A DNA stretch of 64,000 nt. Source: Croceitalea rosinachiae. Lineage in GTDB: Bacteria; Bacteroidota; Bacteroidia; Flavobacteriales; Flavobacteriaceae. The position numbers were made by a program, and so were the translations under genes. Location: the NCBI RefSeq assembly GCF_031846445.1, contig NZ_JAVRHR010000003.1, positions 1 to 64,000 of the forward strand, written 5' to 3'. The notes below the pieces were generated by a model. That model was not told where the DNA came from. It did not search any database and saw nothing but the letters and a program-made list of their open reading frames with translations. Shown in pieces: positions 36,245-46,006 of this stretch (positions are counted from its first letter, which is position 1; each line of letters starts with the position of its first letter).

Positions 36245-36248
36245 GGAC

Positions 36249-37895
36249 ATGGCAGAAGTAATAAATATGCCAAGATTGAGCGATACCATGGAAGAAGGTA
36301 CCGTAGCAAAATGGCTTAAAAATGTAGGTGATAAAGTTGAAGAAGGAGATATTTTGGCCGAGATTGAAACTGATAAGGCCACAATGGAATTTGAATCTTT
36401 CAATGAAGGAACTTTATTGCATATTGGAATCGCAGAAGGAGATGGCGCCCCAGTTGATACGCTATTGGCCATTATCGGCGAAGAAGGCGAAGATATTTCT
36501 GGTTTACTAAATGGAAGAGGAGCTGCCGCGACAGAAGAAACTCCTAAGATAGAAGAGAATTCCGTTCCAGCAGAACCTGAAGCTCAAACTTCTTCAACCG
36601 AAGTTCCCGAAGGAGTTGAGATTATTACCATGCCTCGCTTGAGTGATACTATGGAAGAAGGTACTGTGGCGAGCTGGTTGAAAAAAGTAGGCGATACGGT
36701 CGAAGAAGGTGATATTCTTGCTGAAATTGAGACGGATAAAGCTACCATGGAGTTTGAGTCATTTTATTCAGGTACACTTTTGCATATCGGTATTCAAGAA
36801 GGGGAAGGTGCTCCTGTAGATTCCCTACTAGCTGTTATTGGCCCTCAAGGAACTGATGTTGATGCAGTTTTAAATGCAAAACCGTTAAATGCAGCTTCGA
36901 CTGATAATGCCGAGAAGGCAAAACCTGCTTCTGAAGAAACTAAAAGTGTTGATACGGCACCTGTTCCTATCAGTATTACTAGTGATAGTGGAAGGATATA
37001 CGCCTCGCCTTTAGCAAAGAAAATTGCCGCAGATAAAGGGATTAACTTGTCTGAGGTGACCGGTACTGGTGATAATGGTCGAATTGTAAAACGTGACATA
37101 GAAAGATTTAAGCCAAATGCAGCACCAGCTGCTAGTGGAGCAACTTCAAGAGCCCCAATGGAACAGGCAGCTCCTGTAGCTGCAATGGCACCTATTAATC
37201 TGCCTGTTGGTGAAGAGGGTAGCGAAGAAGTTAAAAATTCACAAATGCGCAAGGTGATTGCCAAGCGTTTAAGTGAATCTAAATTCTCAGCCCCACATTA
37301 TTATTTGACCATTGAGGTCGACATGGATAATTCTAAAGCCTCAAGGGCTCAAATTAACGGCTTGCCAGATACAAAAGTATCTTTTAATGATATGGTATTA
37401 AAGGCCTGTGCGATGGCATTGAAAAAGCACCCACAAGTCAATACGACTTGGAACAATGATACAACTCGCTATAACCATCATGTTCATATCGGTGTCGCAG
37501 TGGCAGTTGATGATGGTCTTGTAGTTCCAGTTTTGAAGTTTACAGATCAAATGAATCTGACAACTATTGGTGGAGCGGTAAAAGACATGGCCGGTCGTGC
37601 TAGAAATAAAAAGTTGACCCCCGCAGAAATGGAGGGTAGTACCTTTACAGTCTCGAATTTGGGCATGTTTGGTATTTTAGAATTTACTTCAATCATAAAC
37701 CAACCCAACTCCGCTATTTTATCGGTAGGCGCAATTGTTCAAAAACCAGTGGTCAAAAATGGTGAAATTGTAGTAGGCAATACTATGAAGGTTACTTTAG
37801 CATGTGACCATAGAACGGTTGATGGTGCTACTGGGGCTCAATTTTTACAAACTTTAAGAGCTTATTTAGAGAATCCAGTTACCATGTTGGCATAA
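36249..37895 (+). CDS. pdhC: Pyruvate dehydrogenase E2 (dihydrolipoamide acetyltransferase), two lipoyl domains
   Basis: 548 aa. Core of the pyruvate dehydrogenase complex that transfers acetyl groups to CoA. Two nearly identical lipoyl domains (about 1-80 and 124-203), each with ETDKATMEFES; the lipoylated residues are Lys43 and Lys164. A flexible Ala/Pro/Glu linker follows each. A peripheral-subunit-binding domain is at about 243-282 (ASPLAKKIAADKG). The catalytic domain has the DHRTVDGATG active site near the C-terminus. Ends with a strong terminator downstream. Confidence 0.97.
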   Translation: MAEVINMPRLSDTMEEGTVAKWLKNVGDKVEEGDILAEIETDKATMEFESFNEGTLLHIGIAEGDGAPVDTLLAIIGEEGEDISGLLNGRGAAATEETPKIEENSVPAEPEAQTSSTEVPEGVEIITMPRLSDTMEEGTVASWLKKVGDTVEEGDILAEIETDKATMEFESFYSGTLLHIGIQEGEGAPVDSLLAVIGPQGTDVDAVLNAKPLNAASTDNAEKAKPASEETKSVDTAPVPISITSDSGRIYASPLAKKIAADKGINLSEVTGTGDNGRIVKRDIERFKPNAAPAASGATSRAPMEQAAPVAAMAPINLPVGEEGSEEVKNSQMRKVIAKRLSESKFSAPHYYLTIEVDMDNSKASRAQINGLPDTKVSFNDMVLKACAMALKKHPQVNTTWNNDTTRYNHHVHIGVAVAVDDGLVVPVLKFTDQMNLTTIGGAVKDMAGRARNKKLTPAEMEGSTFTVSNLGMFGILEFTSIINQPNSAILSVGAIVQKPVVKNGEIVVGNTMKVTLACDHRTVDGATGAQFLQTLRAYLENPVTMLA

Positions 37896-37918
37896 GTCTT
37901 TTAATAAAGCTTTAAATC

Positions 37919-37954
37919 AAAAAAAAGCATCCTATTCTAAAGGATGCTTTTTTT
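37919..37954 (+). terminator. Rho-independent terminator after pdhC
   Basis: AAAAAAGCATCCT / AGGATGCTTTTTT, a perfect stem of at least 13 bp with a 7-nt loop, ending in a T-run. The A- and T-runs on both sides would also allow function on the minus strand. Confidence 0.9.
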
Positions 37955-37978
37955 ATCTTTAGAACTAAATCGAATTAA

Positions 37979-38998
37979 ATGAAAAGTTTACTGGCGTTTT
38001 GTGCTTTGGCATTGGCCTATACTTGTGGAAGTTCTCAAATACAGGAAACCTCAACCAAGGAAGTTGCTGAGCCTGGTGGTCCCGAGGGAGTAAAAGCGAA
38101 AATCACAAAGATGGATTCTAGTGATGCGAACGGATTTACTACTATTGACGACATTAGTGAAATTATGAATTTTCTAGCTTCTGACGCGCTACAGGGTCGC
38201 GATTCAGGTAGTGAGGGAATTGCGACCGCAGCTACTTTTATTGAAAAGAGCTTTATGGATAATGGAATTCAGCCGTACTTCAATTCTTATCGGGATACCT
38301 TGTCCAATTTTGAAAAAATGGCTTTTAATGTTGTCGGATTATTAGAAGGTACAGACCCTAAATTGAAAGAGGAATATGTTCTTATAGGTGCACATTACGA
38401 CCATATTGGAATTATTGCCCCTGAAAATGGCGATGCTATTGCCAATGGTGCCAATGACAATGCTTCAGGTACTACTTCGGTAATGGAATTTGCCCGTTAT
38501 TTTGGCAATGGCCAAACTAATAAACGAAGTCTGATTTTCGCGCTGTTCAGTGCTGAAGAAAAGGGGCTTTTAGGCTCAAAACATTTAGCAAAAAGGTTAA
38601 AGGATGAAGGATTGAACCTGTATGCCATGTTGAATTTCGAAATGACAGGTGTTCCCTTAGTGAAAAAAGACTATCAGGTTTATATTACAGGATTTGAAAT
38701 GTCAAACTTGGCTAAAGTCAGCAACATGTACGCTGAAGAAAATTTGGTAGGTTTTTTGCCCACGGCTAAAGAATTCAACCTCTTTCAACGTTCTGATAAC
38801 TATCCTTTTCATCAAGAATTTCAAGTTCCTGCACATACCTTCTGCACCTTTGATTTTACCAATTTTGCTTTTTATCACAAAGTAGGTGATGAGGCTGATA
38901 TTATCGATTTTGAACATATGGCCACTATGGTCAATAAAATGATTCCTGTTATTGAAGGAATTACAAATGCGCCAACTCAAGAAATAAGACTAAATTAA
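37979..38998 (+). CDS. M28-family zinc aminopeptidase, lipoprotein
   Basis: 339 aa. Signal peptide with probable lipobox LAYTCG (Cys16), so exported and lipid-anchored. M28 catalytic core: GAHYDHIG (His and Asp zinc ligand region), ANDNASGT (bridging Asp), SAEEKGLLGS (catalytic Glu pair) and the terminal HTFCTFDFTNF..YHKVGDE stretch with a His ligand. It probably trims peptides in the periplasm. Separated from pdhC by the terminator, so it is its own transcription unit. Confidence 0.92.
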   Translation: MKSLLAFCALALAYTCGSSQIQETSTKEVAEPGGPEGVKAKITKMDSSDANGFTTIDDISEIMNFLASDALQGRDSGSEGIATAATFIEKSFMDNGIQPYFNSYRDTLSNFEKMAFNVVGLLEGTDPKLKEEYVLIGAHYDHIGIIAPENGDAIANGANDNASGTTSVMEFARYFGNGQTNKRSLIFALFSAEEKGLLGSKHLAKRLKDEGLNLYAMLNFEMTGVPLVKKDYQVYITGFEMSNLAKVSNMYAEENLVGFLPTAKEFNLFQRSDNYPFHQEFQVPAHTFCTFDFTNFAFYHKVGDEADIIDFEHMATMVNKMIPVIEGITNAPTQEIRLN

Positions 38999-39077
38999 AT
39001 ACAGAGCATAACCACGATTTGAGTCAACAGCTTTCATATTTCTTTCTAACGGGAATAATAGTCATTTAATAAGATAC

Positions 39078-39761
39078 ATGTCTCATAAAAATATAATCAT
39101 ATCAGGAACAAGCCGGGGAATCGGCTTTGAATTGGCCAAATTACTTGCAGATGAAGGGCATAAAGTACTTGCATTATCCAGAAATCCAAGACCTATACTC
39201 GATTTAAACCACAACAATATTGCCACTTTTGCCTTTGATTTGTGTGAAGCCGATGATTACAGAAAAGTAGAAGAGTTCATTCAAGACTGGGGAAAAGTAG
39301 ATGTACTCATCAATAATGCCGGAAGTCTCTTGAACAAGCCTTTTTTGGAAACTTCGCCTGAAGATTTTGAAAAGGTCTATAAGGTAAATGTTTTTGGTGT
39401 CGCGGAACTGACTCGAATTTTATTGCCTAAAATGCGCAAAGATGCCCATGTGGTTACTATAAGTTCTATGGGTGGCGTGCAAGGGAGTATGAAATTCCCG
39501 GGTTTGTCAGCATATAGTTCTAGTAAAGCGGCCGTAATCACATTAACGGAACTTTGGGCCGAGGAATTTAAAGAGACAGGCCCTTCATTTAATGTTTTGG
39601 CCATAGGTGCGGTAAAGACCGAAATGTTGGCTGAAGCCTTTCCTGGTTATGAAGCGCCGGTTACGGCAAAAGAAATGGCTACTTATATAAAGGATTTTGC
39701 ATTGACAGGACATAAATTATATAATGGCAAATTACTACAGGTAAGTAATAGTACGCCTTAG
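39078..39761 (+). CDS. Short-chain dehydrogenase/reductase (SDR)
   Basis: 227 aa classical SDR. NAD(P)-binding GTSRGIGFELAK near the N-terminus, NNAG (about 84), Ser in ISSMGG and the catalytic pair Y-x-x-x-K in SAYSSSKAAV. The substrate cannot be assigned. Its stop overlaps by 3 bp the end of the broken cyclophilin gene on the other strand. Confidence 0.92.
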   Translation: MSHKNIIISGTSRGIGFELAKLLADEGHKVLALSRNPRPILDLNHNNIATFAFDLCEADDYRKVEEFIQDWGKVDVLINNAGSLLNKPFLETSPEDFEKVYKVNVFGVAELTRILLPKMRKDAHVVTISSMGGVQGSMKFPGLSAYSSSKAAVITLTELWAEEFKETGPSFNVLAIGAVKTEMLAEAFPGYEAPVTAKEMATYIKDFALTGHKLYNGKLLQVSNSTP

Positions 39762-40391
39762 TTTTTGATAAGTTCAACTTTAAAAATAGTATCCAGTTTT
39801 GGATATTTTTTGATAAAGGCATCCAGATCTTTATACATAGTCTCAAGGTCGTTCATAGTAGTATCAGAATAACCATCATATAGCGTTTCTAAAACTTTCA
39901 TGCCTATGGTCACTTTACCAAAAGTTGGAAAACCCTTAACATCATTATAATCAAGGGTGTCCAAACGACTGTTGTCGCGCAAGTTGATAAATAAATCCGT
40001 ACCTCTGCTTTCTTTTCCTCCACGAGCAAAACTTAAGGTTCCCTTATCACATTACCTTGCAGTAAGGGTTTGTTAGCTATTTTGTAGCGGTTCCAGGCAT
40101 TGTATAAAACACTGAAATTACCTCCGAATTGGGCAACAAAACCGGGATTAACCCTGTAAAATAAAATATTGTCAAAATAGCGTGTTTTGACCAATTGGTA
40201 AAAACGGTCCACAGCCCTTGGTGATGACTTGCGTTCACAACTACCTCAAAGTCACCTTTTGAAGTCATAAACTTTGTCGTAAAAGTTTCAGGGGCTTGAG
40301 TTTTTGTCCAACTCGATTTGAATTTTGAACTTGAACAGCCCAGACTTATCAAAACAAAAGTTAAAATAACTGTAATTTTTAAATACCTCAT
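39758..40391 (-). pseudogene. Cyclophilin-type peptidyl-prolyl isomerase lipoprotein, two frameshifts
   Basis: The minus strand encodes a cyclophilin in three frames. Segment 1 (40391 to about 40230) has a lipoprotein signal (LISLGCSSS) and TKFMTSKGDFEVVVN. Segment 2 (about 40225 to 40050) reads SPRAVDRFYQLVKTRYFDN, then ILFYRVNPGFVAQFGGN and KPLLQGN. Segment 3 (about 40045 to 39758) reads KGTLSFARGGKESRGTDLF, then DYNDVKGFPTFGKVT, to the stop. Joining them needs one extra base near 40222-40230 and another near 40040-40050. Both shifts are one-base losses. The stop after the first shift would give a 104-aa truncated product. Either a recent pseudogene or two sequencing errors; the rest of the sequence is well conserved. 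Confidence 0.88.
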
Positions 40392-40396
40392 TTTTT

Positions 40397-42775
40397 TTAA
40401 TAGGTTATGGAAATCGTTTCTCCTTGTCCGGTGACTATAGTCTCATTTTCTGAAATCGCGATTTCACCCTTATAATCTTTTGGTTGCTTGGTATGTATTG
40501 TTTTCAAAATAAGGTTCCAATCCGTATTGGTTTGTTTTACCTTAATTGAAGGCTTACCATTATTTTTGGCATAATACACCGAGATTTCATTATCACCGAT
40601 TTTTATATTCTCCAAAGAGGCTTCATTCCACATATCAGGCATTTGCGGACTTATCACAACTTCTTTTTCAGCGGCATTGGGTTGTATGCCAAAAAATTGA
40701 TGTACAATAGGGTAGGCGTAACTATAGATATTCCATGCCTGTGCCATCATTCCAAAATCAGGAGATACTTCGTACATACTGCCGGGCAATGCATAACTAA
40801 AAGATCGTGTCATACGTTCTAAGTAATCTAAAGCTTCATTAGGTCTACCATAGTTATTTTCGGCTATGGCAGAAACTCCTGTGGGCAAAGTCATGACTGC
40901 CCCTGTATAAGTAAAAATTGGAGGGGCTATATACGTATTTTCATTAGACCCTGCGGATTCATCACGGTCAATGCCTGTAACAAAAACCCCAAAAGGATTT
41001 ACATAATTTTTGGCGGTTTCTAGTGCTCTTAGAGCTTTGTCATTATCAGCAATGCCCATTTCCATTGGAGTGTTCACGACCCAATTATGATGTAAGACAA
41101 AAGGACGGGGTTTATCAGAAGGATTATCTAAAACAAATTGTTTGGTCTGTTCCATTTCTGCAATCGACCATGGTTTTTTTAGGGTGTCAGCTCTTATAAT
41201 GGCATCTTCAATAAGGTGCAGGGTCTGTTCATCTGTTCCAATAAAATCGGCATATGAATTAAAATCTTCTGACCAGAAATCGGTGTTTATTTTGTCTTTT
41301 AAATTCGCTGCTACGGCCTCATAGGTATTGGCTAAAGCTTTTTTCTCTAATATGTCGGCTATTTTCGCCGCATCGGCAAATGCTTTCTGGGTATAAACAG
41401 CCACGTCAATCATTTCACTATCAAGACCGTGAATTTCCATCATGCCAAATCCTTCGGGAAAACCATTCTTGTCCAAGTCATTGGTATCCATAAGCCATTT
41501 CAATCCTTTTTCTATAGTAGGGAAGTACTCTTCTAAAAAAGCTTTATCACCGTTCCATTGATAAATACGCCAAATTAAAGTGGCAAATTGCGGTGTTTCG
41601 TTGATATTACCATCATTAAAAACAGCACCATTGGTTGACATTTCATGAATTATTTTGCCGTTGCCGTTTACTGCTTCAGAAACACTATCTAAAAGCTTGA
41701 TTGTTTTGTAAACCGCATCTTCTTGACCAACGGCCATATACCCTTGTAGGGCATATTCGCTATCAACACCAAACCACCAAGGGTAGTCAGGAATACCAGC
41801 CGTGATGCCTGTTCCTATTTCAGGAACGGTTCTAACTAACCAATCACAATTGTATTTTAACCATTCAAAAGTTTGTTCTAATCTTTTATCAGGAATGTTC
41901 AGTTTGGTTTGATTTGCCAATTTTTGATATCGATTTTTCTTCTTCTTAACTAGTGTTGGCAGGCTATTTTGAATGGTGTGCAAGGTAGTAATAGCAGCTT
42001 TTTCAGACTTGTAAGATCCCGCGATGGCAAAAGTTATAGTTTTTGATTCATTAGGTTTTAAGGTTATGGAATAGCTAAGAGCATTAGAAACTCCATTTCC
42101 TTTATATTTTTGATTTGTATTGGTAGTTCTTTCAGGAACTAATTGAGAATTATAACAAACAAACCACGGATTTTTTTCATCTTTTACTACCCATCCATTT
42201 ATAACATCGTTGAAATTTGCTAAATCTTGACTATCTATCATATCCGTTCTTTCACCAAGCCAGGTCGGCCTTAAATCTGAATGACCAACAAAATCAACCG
42301 AAAAGGACTGTGTGCTCACTCCTTTGTTTATAATATGTATTTGTACGACAAGCCCCTCATTATCATCGGGTACAAATTGCCATCGCTCAATTTCTAATGC
42401 TTTTTCATTAATTAAAAAATGATGTTTATTGGTATATGGGTAATTCGTGAAACTGTGTGCACTATTAAGTGAGTAAGATTCATCTGCCCAGTTCAGGTGT
42501 ATGTCAAAACCATCCATAAGTTTGATAGGATGGTTCCAAATCCCCCCCATCTCGCCTTTAACATGCCACCCTAATTCTGGAAAAGAACCATCTTGATGTC
42601 CGACCATATAAATCCGATTTCCAGCGGTAACATACGGTGAGGTCAGATATTTGGTTTTACCGATAATTGAAGGTTCGTCCTTTAGCATTTCACTAAACGT
42701 AGTTTCTTTTTTTTCGGTACATCCTATCAAAAAAAGTATGAAACAACTAAATGTTAGAATAGGTTTCACAGTCAT
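40397..42775 (-). CDS. Six-hairpin glycoside hydrolase lipoprotein (glycogen-debranching-like)
   Basis: 792 aa. Signal peptide with lipobox FLIGCTEK (Cys19). The first ~270 residues are beta-rich; the rest resembles the alpha/alpha-6 barrel of amylo-alpha-1,6-glucosidase and other six-hairpin glycosidases. Recognisable stretches are PDYPWWFGVDSEYALQGYM, the W-x-Y-Q-W-N-G helices and NENTYIAPPIFTYTGAVM. Likely acidic catalytic residues are in the DSEYAL and EGFGMMEIHG segments, but this is inference. The sugar and linkage are unknown. It starts divergently from the SprT gene and ends 5 bp before the cyclophilin gene on the same strand. Confidence 0.72.
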   Translation of the reverse strand: MTVKPILTFSCFILFLIGCTEKKETTFSEMLKDEPSIIGKTKYLTSPYVTAGNRIYMVGHQDGSFPELGWHVKGEMGGIWNHPIKLMDGFDIHLNWADESYSLNSAHSFTNYPYTNKHHFLINEKALEIERWQFVPDDNEGLVVQIHIINKGVSTQSFSVDFVGHSDLRPTWLGERTDMIDSQDLANFNDVINGWVVKDEKNPWFVCYNSQLVPERTTNTNQKYKGNGVSNALSYSITLKPNESKTITFAIAGSYKSEKAAITTLHTIQNSLPTLVKKKKNRYQKLANQTKLNIPDKRLEQTFEWLKYNCDWLVRTVPEIGTGITAGIPDYPWWFGVDSEYALQGYMAVGQEDAVYKTIKLLDSVSEAVNGNGKIIHEMSTNGAVFNDGNINETPQFATLIWRIYQWNGDKAFLEEYFPTIEKGLKWLMDTNDLDKNGFPEGFGMMEIHGLDSEMIDVAVYTQKAFADAAKIADILEKKALANTYEAVAANLKDKINTDFWSEDFNSYADFIGTDEQTLHLIEDAIIRADTLKKPWSIAEMEQTKQFVLDNPSDKPRPFVLHHNWVVNTPMEMGIADNDKALRALETAKNYVNPFGVFVTGIDRDESAGSNENTYIAPPIFTYTGAVMTLPTGVSAIAENNYGRPNEALDYLERMTRSFSYALPGSMYEVSPDFGMMAQAWNIYSYAYPIVHQFFGIQPNAAEKEVVISPQMPDMWNEASLENIKIGDNEISVYYAKNNGKPSIKVKQTNTDWNLILKTIHTKQPKDYKGEIAISENETIVTGQGETISITY

Positions 42776-42830
42776 GAAAATTATCTTTGATTTAAAAATA
42801 CAGATATTCCCGCTAATTATTTTTATCTCC

Positions 42831-42838
42831 TATTTTTG
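42831..42838 (+). promoter_or_regulatory. -7 element just before the SprT-like gene
   Basis: TATTTTTG, an exact TAnnTTTG match only 5 nt before the GTG start. A second exact match, TATCTTTG, is at 42782-42789. Use of the nearer one would give an almost leaderless transcript. Confidence 0.4.
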
Positions 42839-42843
42839 TTCAT

Positions 42844-43449
42844 GTGAATGATGTCTTACAAAAATATCTTCCAGAGAGAGCAGTAGCTCCATGCTTTAGT
42901 TTGATTAAAATGCATGGGGTAAATCTAAAAATTGTAAATCATCGTGTTACAAGGCATGGTGATTACAGAAAATTACCGAATGGCTTGCATCAAATAACGG
43001 TAAATGCATCTTTGAATAAATATCGTTTTTTGATTACACTTGTGCACGAGATTGCACATTTAGTTGCTTTTGAAAAATTTGGCCGTTGTATAAAACCTCA
43101 TGGTTTAGAGTGGAAGCGAACCTTTCAGCATTTAATGGTACCATTTATAAGGCCTGAAATTTTCCCTATTAAATTATTACCCGTTATTGCCCGTCATTTT
43201 AAAAACCCTAAAGCGAGTAGTAGTACAGATGCAAATTTGTCTATTGCTTTAAAAGCTTTTGACACAGAACAACAGAAAGAAAATTCTTACGTTTTTGAAT
43301 TACCATTAGGTAGTAAGTTTCGAATCTATAACGGTAAACTTTTTCAGAAGGGGAAGAAGCGCGTAAAACGTTATGAATGCATTGAACTATCAACCGGCAG
43401 ACTATATTTGTTTCAACCTAATGCAGAAGTAGAATTAATCAGTGACTAA
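42844..43449 (+). CDS. SprT-like zinc metalloprotease domain protein
   Basis: 201 aa. The family motif HEIAHLVAFEKFG at about residues 62-74 gives the H-E-x-x-H zinc site, and a second His lies in KPHGLEWKRTF. The N-terminus LQKYLPERAVAPCFSLI is typical of flavobacterial members. GTG start at 42844; upstream in frame there is no alternative. The related SPRTN enzymes in eukaryotes digest DNA-protein crosslinks, but the bacterial function is unproved. First gene of a likely operon with manC (10 bp gap) and the DUF389 gene. Confidence 0.9.
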   Translation: MNDVLQKYLPERAVAPCFSLIKMHGVNLKIVNHRVTRHGDYRKLPNGLHQITVNASLNKYRFLITLVHEIAHLVAFEKFGRCIKPHGLEWKRTFQHLMVPFIRPEIFPIKLLPVIARHFKNPKASSSTDANLSIALKAFDTEQQKENSYVFELPLGSKFRIYNGKLFQKGKKRVKRYECIELSTGRLYLFQPNAEVELISD

Positions 43450-43459
43450 AAGATAAACC

Positions 43460-44539
43460 ATGAATAAAAATTATTATGCTGTTTTAATGGCAGGTGGCGT
43501 TGGATCTAGATTTTGGCCGGTAAGTACAACAAATAACCCTAAGCAATTTCATGATATGTTGGGGACAGGTGATACCCTAATTCAAAAAACTTTTTCTCGT
43601 CTGAATAAATTTATTCCGACAGAAAATATTCTTATCCTGACCAATGAACGTTATAATGATTTGGTACTAGAACAACTTCCATTGGTGAAACAAGCGCAAG
43701 TAGTTTTAGAGCCAGCTATGAGAAATACAGCACCTTGCATTTTGTATGCTTCACTCAAGATTCAAAAAATGAATCCGAATGCTGTGATGATTGTTGCTCC
43801 TAGCGATCACTGGATTGAAGATGAACAAGCTTTTGAGAATGATGTTATTGCTTGTTTTGAAAAGTGCGAAAAAGAAGAAGTGCTATGTACCTTGGGCATT
43901 CAACCTGCATATCCAAATACAGGTTTTGGATATATTGAATATGAGAAAGAGCGTCAGAATCGGATAAAAAAAGTAGCCCAATTTCGTGAGAAACCAAATT
44001 TAGAAACTGCTAAAGATTTTTTGGCTCAAGGTAACTTTTTATGGAATGCGGGTATTTTTATGTGGAGCGTGACTACAATCGTAAAGGCATTTAAAAATTA
44101 TCAATCAGAGCAATTTGACTTATTTGATAAAGGAATGTCTTGCTATAATACTGCTGAAGAACAAGAGTTTATAGCTGAAAATTACCCTAAAGCAGAAAAC
44201 ATTTCAATAGATTATGCTATCTTGGAAAATTCCGGGTCAATATTTACCCTTCCAGCAACCTTTGATTGGAATGATTTGGGCACCTGGGGAGCTTTGTATG
44301 AGAAATTAGACAAAGATGAATCAGACAATGCTGTTGTTAATGCAGAGTCTTTACTAGTTGATGCTAAAGGAAATATGATTCGTTCGGCAAAAGGAAAAAT
44401 TATTGTGGTTGATGGCTTAGAAGATTATATCATTGTTGATAAAGATGATGTATTATTAATTTATCCCAAATCAAAACAACAAGATATCAAGAAAGTACGA
44501 GGCCAGGTTCAAGATGAATTTGGTGAACAGTATGCATAA
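43460..44539 (+). CDS. manC: Mannose-1-phosphate guanylyltransferase
   Basis: 359 aa. Makes GDP-mannose for surface polysaccharides. N-terminal nucleotidyltransferase signature MAGGVGSRFWPVSTTNNPKQ, PSDHWIED (about 113), FGYIEYE and FREKP sugar-phosphate motifs, then a small left-handed beta-helix domain. This is the short, single-domain form without the mannose-6-phosphate isomerase fusion found in ManC/AlgA of proteobacteria. Sits between the SprT-like gene and DUF389, with 10- and 3-bp gaps. Confidence 0.94.
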   Translation: MNKNYYAVLMAGGVGSRFWPVSTTNNPKQFHDMLGTGDTLIQKTFSRLNKFIPTENILILTNERYNDLVLEQLPLVKQAQVVLEPAMRNTAPCILYASLKIQKMNPNAVMIVAPSDHWIEDEQAFENDVIACFEKCEKEEVLCTLGIQPAYPNTGFGYIEYEKERQNRIKKVAQFREKPNLETAKDFLAQGNFLWNAGIFMWSVTTIVKAFKNYQSEQFDLFDKGMSCYNTAEEQEFIAENYPKAENISIDYAILENSGSIFTLPATFDWNDLGTWGALYEKLDKDESDNAVVNAESLLVDAKGNMIRSAKGKIIVVDGLEDYIIVDKDDVLLIYPKSKQQDIKKVRGQVQDEFGEQYA

Positions 44540-44542
44540 ATT

Positions 44543-46000
44543 ATGAGTGAAAATCTTTTTCAAGAAAATAACACAAATACTACTCCAGATAGTGGGGAAG
44601 AAATAAAAAAGGACTTTAAAGGTTTATTGGGTAATGCTCAAAAATTTCTTTTTGAGCTTTTAGAGATACGAAGTAATACAGACCCCATTGCTACGAAAGA
44701 ATCGATAATTGCCGATATTCCATTCAAGGGTCATACTTCTTGGATTCTCATATGTTCTATTTTTATCGCTTCTGTAGGTTTAAATGCAAACTCTACCGCT
44801 GTGGTTATTGGTGCAATGTTAATTTCACCATTAATGGGTCCTATTTTGGGTATGGGTTTGTCATTGGCCATTAATGATATCGATATGCTCAGGCGCTCAC
44901 TAAAGAATTTTACCGTAATGGTTGTTTTGAGTGTGCTGACAGCTTTTCTTTTCTTCTATTTGTTTCCTTTGCGTGATGAATCTTCAGAATTATTGGCAAG
45001 AACAGCTCCAGATATTCGGGATGTATTGATTGCTTTTTTTGGTGGTTTAGCACTGGTAATTGCAAGAGCAAAAAAGGGTACTATAGCCAGTGTTATTTTT
45101 GGAGTTGCCATTGCTACAGCTTTAATGCCTCCTCTTTGTACCGTAGGTTTTGGTTTGGCCATAGGTAAACCGTTATATGCATTAGGGGCCATGTATCTCT
45201 TTACTATAAACACCATTTTTATAGGTTTAGCTACTTTTTTAGTGGTTAAATATTTACGTTTTCCTATGGTCCGTTATGCCAACTCAAAAAGACGAAGGTT
45301 TATAGCTAGAATAGCTTCTTTAGTAGGTTTAGCCGTTATGATTCCTGCGGGAATTACATTTTATGACGTACTGCAAGAATCTTTGTTTAGAAAACAGGCT
45401 CAAGAGTTTTTAGCCGATACCATTGAGATTTATGAATTTGAAGGTAGTGGTCGCTATGAGAATGATTTAACTGATCTTCATTTTGATAAAAAATACGGGT
45501 CTTATATTGAAGTCGCCATTTTAGGAACAGAAGAAGTGCCAGAAAATATTGTAAATACTTGGCGTAACAGAAAGAATTCGTACACTAGGCTTATAGATAC
45601 AGAATTAAGGGTTTTACAAGGTGGGCGTGACGATTCACAGCAAAAATTTGATTATGTAAACGAATTGTACGAGTCTAAAAAAGCTGAACTTTTGACAAAA
45701 GAAGAACGTATTCGCGTTTTAGAGGAAGAAGTTGCCAACTTGGGTAGATACGCTTCTCAAAGTATACCTTTTAAAGAAATCACAGCAGAAGCCAAAGTGA
45801 ATTATGAACACGTTATAGGGATTGGTTTTTCCAACCGTATCCAGACTGATTTTAATAAAACGGATACTACTGCTTTGTTTGAGGTAAAATTTAAAGATGG
45901 ATTATCTCAGAACGAAGGTCAGGCCCAGATGGACAAAATAAGCGATTGGTTAAAAGTTCGTTTGAAAGACAGCACAATTCAAGTGAGAAAAGTGGAGTAG
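44543..46000 (+). CDS. DUF389-family membrane protein
   Basis: 485 aa. About seven hydrophobic segments between residues ~65 and 275, including the family stretch STAVVIGAMLISPLMGPILGMG and a matching half GTIASVIFGVAIATALMPPLC. The C-terminal ~200 residues are soluble with a predicted coiled coil (about 370-410). The family is uncharacterised. Coupled to manC by a 3-bp gap. Faces mlaF tail to tail. Confidence 0.88.
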   Translation: MSENLFQENNTNTTPDSGEEIKKDFKGLLGNAQKFLFELLEIRSNTDPIATKESIIADIPFKGHTSWILICSIFIASVGLNANSTAVVIGAMLISPLMGPILGMGLSLAINDIDMLRRSLKNFTVMVVLSVLTAFLFFYLFPLRDESSELLARTAPDIRDVLIAFFGGLALVIARAKKGTIASVIFGVAIATALMPPLCTVGFGLAIGKPLYALGAMYLFTINTIFIGLATFLVVKYLRFPMVRYANSKRRRFIARIASLVGLAVMIPAGITFYDVLQESLFRKQAQEFLADTIEIYEFEGSGRYENDLTDLHFDKKYGSYIEVAILGTEEVPENIVNTWRNRKNSYTRLIDTELRVLQGGRDDSQQKFDYVNELYESKKAELLTKEERIRVLEEEVANLGRYASQSIPFKEITAEAKVNYEHVIGIGFSNRIQTDFNKTDTTALFEVKFKDGLSQNEGQAQMDKISDWLKVRLKDSTIQVRKVE

Positions 46001-46006
46001 TATGAT

